Source of the DNA: Aphrophora alni
Lineage: Eukaryota > Arthropoda > Insecta > Hemiptera > Aphrophoridae
DNA: 64,000 nt
Direction: 5' to 3'
NCBI GenBank assembly: GCA_963513935.1
Contig: OY740769.1
Span: forward strand, 36,731,120-36,795,119
Part shown: one piece after another, positions 59,685-64,000 of the stretch
How positions within the stretch are numbered: position 1 is the first letter of the stretch
Layout: every line of letters begins with the position of its first letter
Program-made: the position numbers and the translations under genes
The notes under the pieces: generated by a model
What the model saw: the letters and a program-made list of their open reading frames with translations, nothing else
Told to the model about the DNA's origin: nothing
Databases searched by the model: none

Positions 59685-60210
59685 GTAAGGTTAGAGTTTA
59701 AGTCTGAACAATATATTTGTAGATTAAAAGAGGTTAGCAGGCATAAAACATGCCATAAACAAAATGAATTTTAGGAGTTCTATAAGGTACCCATTTACAA
59801 CGTTCATGTGATTAGATAGGCTACACAATTTTTGCCAAATTCATTATGTGAAATTCGCATTTTTAATGTAAACATTGAAAATGAAAAGTACTTGATGCAC
59901 ATAAAAATAGGTTGTTTAAAGTTGAAGTAATTTTCATGAAAAAGTTAGCTCTGTAGTGAAAACTTATTTTATATTATGTAGAATATGATTAAGGAAAAAA
60001 TACCAGTTTCAGTTACAGTAAACAATTACTTTTATTTGACCTGATTAATGTCTTTATTAGGTCTGGCGGTAATTATTTACAAAGGAAGTTACAGGTATTT
60101 TGGCAATTTTTTTTATATGTATATATTCTATATACCTTATTTCTTAATAATGAAATAAGTTTTCAAAACTGAACTAACTTTTCCACTGAAAAATGTATTT
60201 ACAGGATAAT

Positions 60211-60277
60211 GATATATAGCCACCTGTCCAGACCTGTATTTGCATAATAACAATAGGTCTGGCCAGGTGGCCATATG
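60211..60277. repeat. hairpin of the GGCCAGGTRRC family, copy 2
   Basis: GATATATAGCCACCTGTCCA plus GACCTGT pairs with ATAGGTCTGGCCAGGTGG plus CCATATG, about 24 bp with few mismatches around a 15-base loop. Confidence 0.8.
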
Positions 60278-60579
60278 TAATCAAATTGTTATCTAACCCC
60301 AACTGCAATTTTTTTAAAAAAGAAGAAAATATTATACCAACAACATATGGTGTTCTCAAGCAGTCAACCCAGTACTAACCGTGCCCTATGTTGCTTGATT
60401 TCGGTGATCTATAAATGCATTGAATTCTGTAGTTTTCAAATTGTGATATTTTGGTGAAAAAGTTAGCTACGAGTTGACAACTTATTTTATTATTAATAAA
60501 TAAGATACCCTATATAAAACATGATTTTTTTTTAAATCGCCAAAAATTTGTAGGCTAACTTTCTTTGTAAACAAATACT

Positions 60580-60629
60580 GGTCTGACTAGGTAACTATAC
60601 CTATATACATATTGTTACCTGGCCAAACC
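60580..60629. repeat. hairpin of the GGCCAGGTRRC family, copy 3
   Basis: GGTCTGACTAGGTAAC pairs with GTTACCTGGCCAAACC (about 13 of 16) around an AT-rich loop. Confidence 0.75.
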
Positions 60630-60697
60630 TTTGTTTCATTATTCCTAATGTTCTAATATTAAGGTGGCAGTTGCGATGTATTTTGCTTTGTGTAAAC

Positions 60698-61489
60698 TAG
60701 CGATGTTGATGATACTCGGGTGAAATGGATACTCGCATTACTCGGTTTCAAATGATTTCAATACTCATATTATTATTTCGAAATCGTGTATCTGCGCAGA
60801 ATGATTTTGGATTCGAACTCAGCTTTACCAATCAGATCGTTTTAGATAAACCTACACTTTTGCGTTCTACCTGTTAGACTGATCCACCAAGTATTTATTT
60901 TTTTTAAACAATATGTGATTGACACTTGTAATACGTAATTAAATGTTATCCTGCCTCGACACAAATTCAGTAATTTAACGTTAGTACAATTATTACCAAC
61001 ATTAATAATTTAATTGTTATTTAAAATAAGTTAATTTACTATATTTTTTATAAAGCTGGTAACCTATTAATATTTATTTAAATATAAATAATAACAATTA
61101 AATAATAATTTAATTTACTTTTTGTTAAAATGTGGAAATAAATGAATATTACTATTTTAAATTGAACTTGTTACCCAATCTAAATCATTTTAACTCAAAA
61201 TCGTAATGTTTAATTATTAATGTGTAGTGAAAAATCAGCTTAGAAACTAATATAACCAAAGTAGAAACACCGAGCATTTTGTTTGGAATTGACACAACAC
61301 TAACGAATATCGCTGTCCGAGGACTTTATTTCGAATTCAAACTCGCACATTACCTCCTCCTTGTTCCTAGTTACGAGGATTTCGTCCGAATATTTTAATA
61401 CGAAACCGAGGATTTTAATACTCAGAATGCTCCTAGGATTTTGATACTCAGATTCACCGAGTCTTTTAATTCGAACTCACACATCACAA
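60698..61489. mobile_element. hAT-type non-autonomous element with 8-bp target duplication
   Basis: GTGTAAAC is repeated exactly at 60690-60697 and 61490-61497. The ends are TAGCGATGTTGATG and, as complement, TTGTGATGTGTGAG. Inside, both flanks carry ACTCGG- and GATACTC-type motifs in inverted arrangement. An 8-bp duplication and T-GYGATG ends fit the hAT superfamily. It is 792 bp with no transposase frame. Confidence 0.7.
60800..60892 (-). repeat. tRNA-like sequence inside the hAT-type element
   Basis: On the minus strand GGTGGATCAGTCTAACAGGT followed by AGAACGC resembles a tRNA D-arm region, and about 45 bp later GAGTTCGAATCC is a full B box. The anticodon arm is not convincing, so a tRNA-derived SINE or pseudogene is favoured over a working tRNA gene. 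Confidence 0.45.
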
Positions 61490-61779
61490 GTGTAAACCAT
61501 TTGTATATGTACTATATAGGAAAACTTCTTACTTCATACATCTAATCCCACTGACATTATTCAGATACTCTTGAGAAATAATGATATATTGATGGATTTG
61601 AGACTTGAAAATTGTTTAGCGAGGTCATAAAATATCTGATTAATGACAAGACAAGGTAAATAGTCAAAGATTGGATGATTTTTAGCTACTAAAATGCAAA
61701 GAGAAGTAGGCTTGACTACATAATTACCAAAATATAAATAGGCTATGTATTTTAGGCCTATTTAATTTCAATACTAAAT

Positions 61780-62115
61780 CGCTTTGTTAGGTACACTGTA
61801 CAATTACTGTTTGTTTGTTTCATATAAATGATTTAGCCTTACCCAATTTGTCTTTTTCATCAAAGATAGGTTAGGTAAGGGGTTAATATTCGTTGTACAT
61901 CGGTCTCGGATTTTGCTATAAACAATGATGAAATCATTAACTACTTACCTTGTATTAAAATAATGTGATCATATTTTTTGTCGGAAGACACTTTTCAAGT
62001 CACAAAATAACATCAGTTTAGTAGAAAATAAGGAATATAAAAGTACGAAATCCAGCTTAGATTAAGAGTGCTTACATTAATAATGATAACTATGTTCGTC
62101 AAGACAGTGAACGTG
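61780..62115 (+). repeat. three-copy dispersed repeat, copy 2
   Basis: Best preserved copy. It shares TTGTCGGAAGACACTTTTC with the inverted copy at 63.3 kb and AACTATGTTCGTCAAG with both others. Confidence 0.7.
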
Positions 62116-62487
62116 TGATAGCTTATTTCATTAGTTCTGGCTAGATGACTATATATTGTAACAATCCAAATTTCGATAGTTGTGTAATAGTTAAAAATGG
62201 CTGGAATTAGTAACTGGGAGGGGGGGGAATAAATCAAAGTAAAATAAAACTAATATACCATAAATCATGAATACATACAACCTTTTAACAAAACAAAGTG
62301 CTAGAAAAGTTTACCCTAGAAATGCAGTTAAGCCTAGGATTTTTACAAAGGATAAGCATTATAAACAAGCAATGTAAAGGAAAACAATAATAATAAATAG
62401 GAATTATAGTAAATTCTAAATGAAATCATAATAAAACCTTACTTTACTATAACTGTACTTACTTTAAAAAAACAATACAGTATATAT

Positions 62488-62555
<68 letters not shown>

Positions 62556-63089
62556 AGGAGTGATTAGCATAAGTTAAGTTTGTTACCCATTTATTGTAAA
62601 TAAGTTCAGAGAAGTTGTTCGTTGAAATTAAGTAAATAAATGAAATTGATGTTAAAAAAGAGAGAATAAATAAATTGTAAGATGTAGGAATTATAGCTTT
62701 CTTAAAGTATAAATAAATGTAATTGTATAGATTGTAATAAGTGAAAGTTTTGTTGTGCTGGAGATTATGCAAAGTCTAAATTAGATGTACTAATGAACAG
62801 CTAACTACAGAGCTGCCATATTTGAAACTAGATAAACCTTATGATAATAATAGCAGTAAATACGAACTCTCTTTAAATGTGAGGAATTTAATTAAACATA
62901 TAGGCTTATTTGGATTTTGAAAATTTACATAGTATAAAACAAAAATTGTAATAAATAGAATTAGGATATAAGTATAAATAAGGTAAAGTGGTGGTATTTA
63001 AAAGTGTTGCATTTAATTAATAATAAAATTATATATAGTCGCCTAGCCTAACCTAATAAAATTAATAGGCCTACTTTTTACTATGACAA
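62116..63089. other. spacer with (TA)n run, no gene seen
   Basis: It contains a (TA)n tract at 62491-62551. Frames here are AT-rich artefacts, including the 102-codon minus frame that crosses the TA tract. Confidence 0.5.
62491..62551. repeat. (TA)n microsatellite
   Basis: About 30 TA units. Confidence 0.95.
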
Positions 63090-63420
63090 ATATATGTTTT
63101 AATAGTAAACATTGAGTGATAACACATTTACTAACTTGACGAACGTAGTCATAAATATTAATGTAGACTTTTGTAATCAGAGCTGGATTTAACCTAACAA
63201 CAGCTGGATGCCATTGTTTTTTAGGTGTTATTTGACAGTGAAGAAATACACTTTGGAACTTCAGAAAAGTGTCTTCCGACAAAAAAAAAAAATATGATCT
63301 ACTACTGTAATTGATTAAATACAAGGTAAATAGTTAACGATTTCATAATTTTTAATAACAAAATCTGAGAAGTGTGTAAAACCGATATTTACCAGGTAAG
63401 GATTAATATAATTCAACTAA
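63090..63420 (-). repeat. three-copy dispersed repeat, copy 3 (inverted)
   Basis: The minus strand matches 61860-62115 through GAAATCGTTAACTATTTACC, then TTGTCGGAAGACACTTTTC, AAATCCAGCT and ACTACGTTCGTCAAG. With copy 2 it brackets the TA-rich spacer. Confidence 0.7.
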
Positions 63421-64000
63421 ATTATTATTTACATGAAATAATGTTTAAATATATGATAATATTTTTACCGAAACAGCGGTTTATGAGTCCAGAAGAAATT
63501 TTCATGAACTGATCATGTCACCATTTATAGGCATAATTTGCCGTTTATCTCACTATCTTCCCACCAACAACCCTTATCCTCACTCAATGGGTTTTGTTCA
63601 GTGGATGTCAAGCACTTGTAATGGAATTATAAAATTTTTGAAAGATGCCGGATCTTTTGGATAATGTTATTTGCACTTCTGGTATTATATACCAAATGCA
63701 TCGTATAGTGTAGTAATGGGTCAATCCATATCAAATCAACCAATTTAATTTAAAAGGTTGCTGACATTTTTTTTTAATTAGGCCCTAATTTACCCATGTT
63801 TGTAATATAATCAGAGAAATGAAAACAGGTAGACCTATTAATTCATTTTTAATATATTCAGTTTTAAGCTACCTTTTTGTATTGTGTCAGCCTATTTTGC
63901 ATTTTACAGAGTATTTGCGTTAAACTCTGTAGCTTCTTGGTTCTTAAAGATATTTAGTTCAAACAAAAACCATGTTAAAAGCATAAAATGTACAATATTT
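63421..64000. other. window end, no gene seen
   Basis: Nothing recognised. Later exons of the divergent gene could lie beyond the edge. Confidence 0.5.

Noticed and set aside
1..64000. CRISPR arrays, bacterial operons, rRNA genes
   Set aside because: No regularly spaced direct repeats with unique spacers, no Shine-Dalgarno-led gene runs and no rRNA-like stretch; the sequence is eukaryotic.

Overview
This is a 64 kb window from an AT-rich animal nuclear genome, most likely an arthropod and probably an insect with a large, repeat-laden genome. It has split genes with multi-kilobase introns and GT-AG splice sites. It also carries many decayed transposons of classes usual in insects (non-LTR retrotransposons, mariner, piggyBac, Harbinger, hAT-like, and a TTAA-flanked element with a mutator-like transposase) and long TA, GT, GTAT and GA microsatellites. 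No bacterial-type operon, rRNA gene or CRISPR array was seen. The species is inferred only at this level.

Host genes. (1) At 3.9-4.85 kb on the minus strand is a single-exon, 317-residue type II membrane glycosyltransferase with a DXD motif (alpha-1,4-glycosyltransferase / Gb3 synthase-like). A splice acceptor lies just before its ATG, so an untranslated upstream exon is likely. (2) The main gene is NIT2 (omega-amidase) on the minus strand. I rebuilt it by eye as six exons from 58846 down to 25669. Every junction has GT-AG and all phases agree, giving 861 coding bases and 286 residues with the Glu-Lys-Cys catalytic triad in place. The 33 kb gene is about 97% intron. (3) About 740 bp upstream, divergently transcribed, is the probable first coding exon of a second gene (59583 on), with a mitochondrial-presequence-like N-terminus. 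It runs off the window or into exons I could not find.

Mobile DNA by region. 0-4 kb: a TA-flanked MITE and a foldback element. 6.9-15.2 kb: another foldback element, two non-LTR remnants, a near-perfect 55-bp inverted repeat and a satellite of about 165 bp in four units. 18-21.3 kb: an LTR-like repeat, the 3' end of a non-LTR element with long microsatellites, and an RNase H remnant. NIT2 intron 5 (25.8-37.0 kb): two more LTR-like repeats, a mariner with both ends and a second, older mariner on the other strand. Intron 4 (37.2-42.8 kb) is almost entirely one 4.8 kb TTAA-flanked element carrying remains of a mutator-like transposase joined to a YqaJ-like nuclease. Intron 3 (42.9-52.5 kb): non-LTR pieces, a hAT-like N-terminus, a Harbinger element nested inside a retrotransposon, and a 1.2 kb piggyBac-type MITE. 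Intron 2: an imperfect 55-60 bp hairpin and a piggyBac transposase remnant. Around the NIT2 start and to the window end: a family of small hairpins, a three-copy repeat and a hAT-type element with a perfect 8-bp target duplication.

The most interesting signals are the TTAA transposon with the transposase/YqaJ pair, the piggyBac-like MITE with repeated terminal motifs, the hairpin families, and a 98-bp segment present twice with a single substitution. All calls are by eye; exon 1 of NIT2, the upstream exon of the glycosyltransferase and the divergent gene need transcript data.
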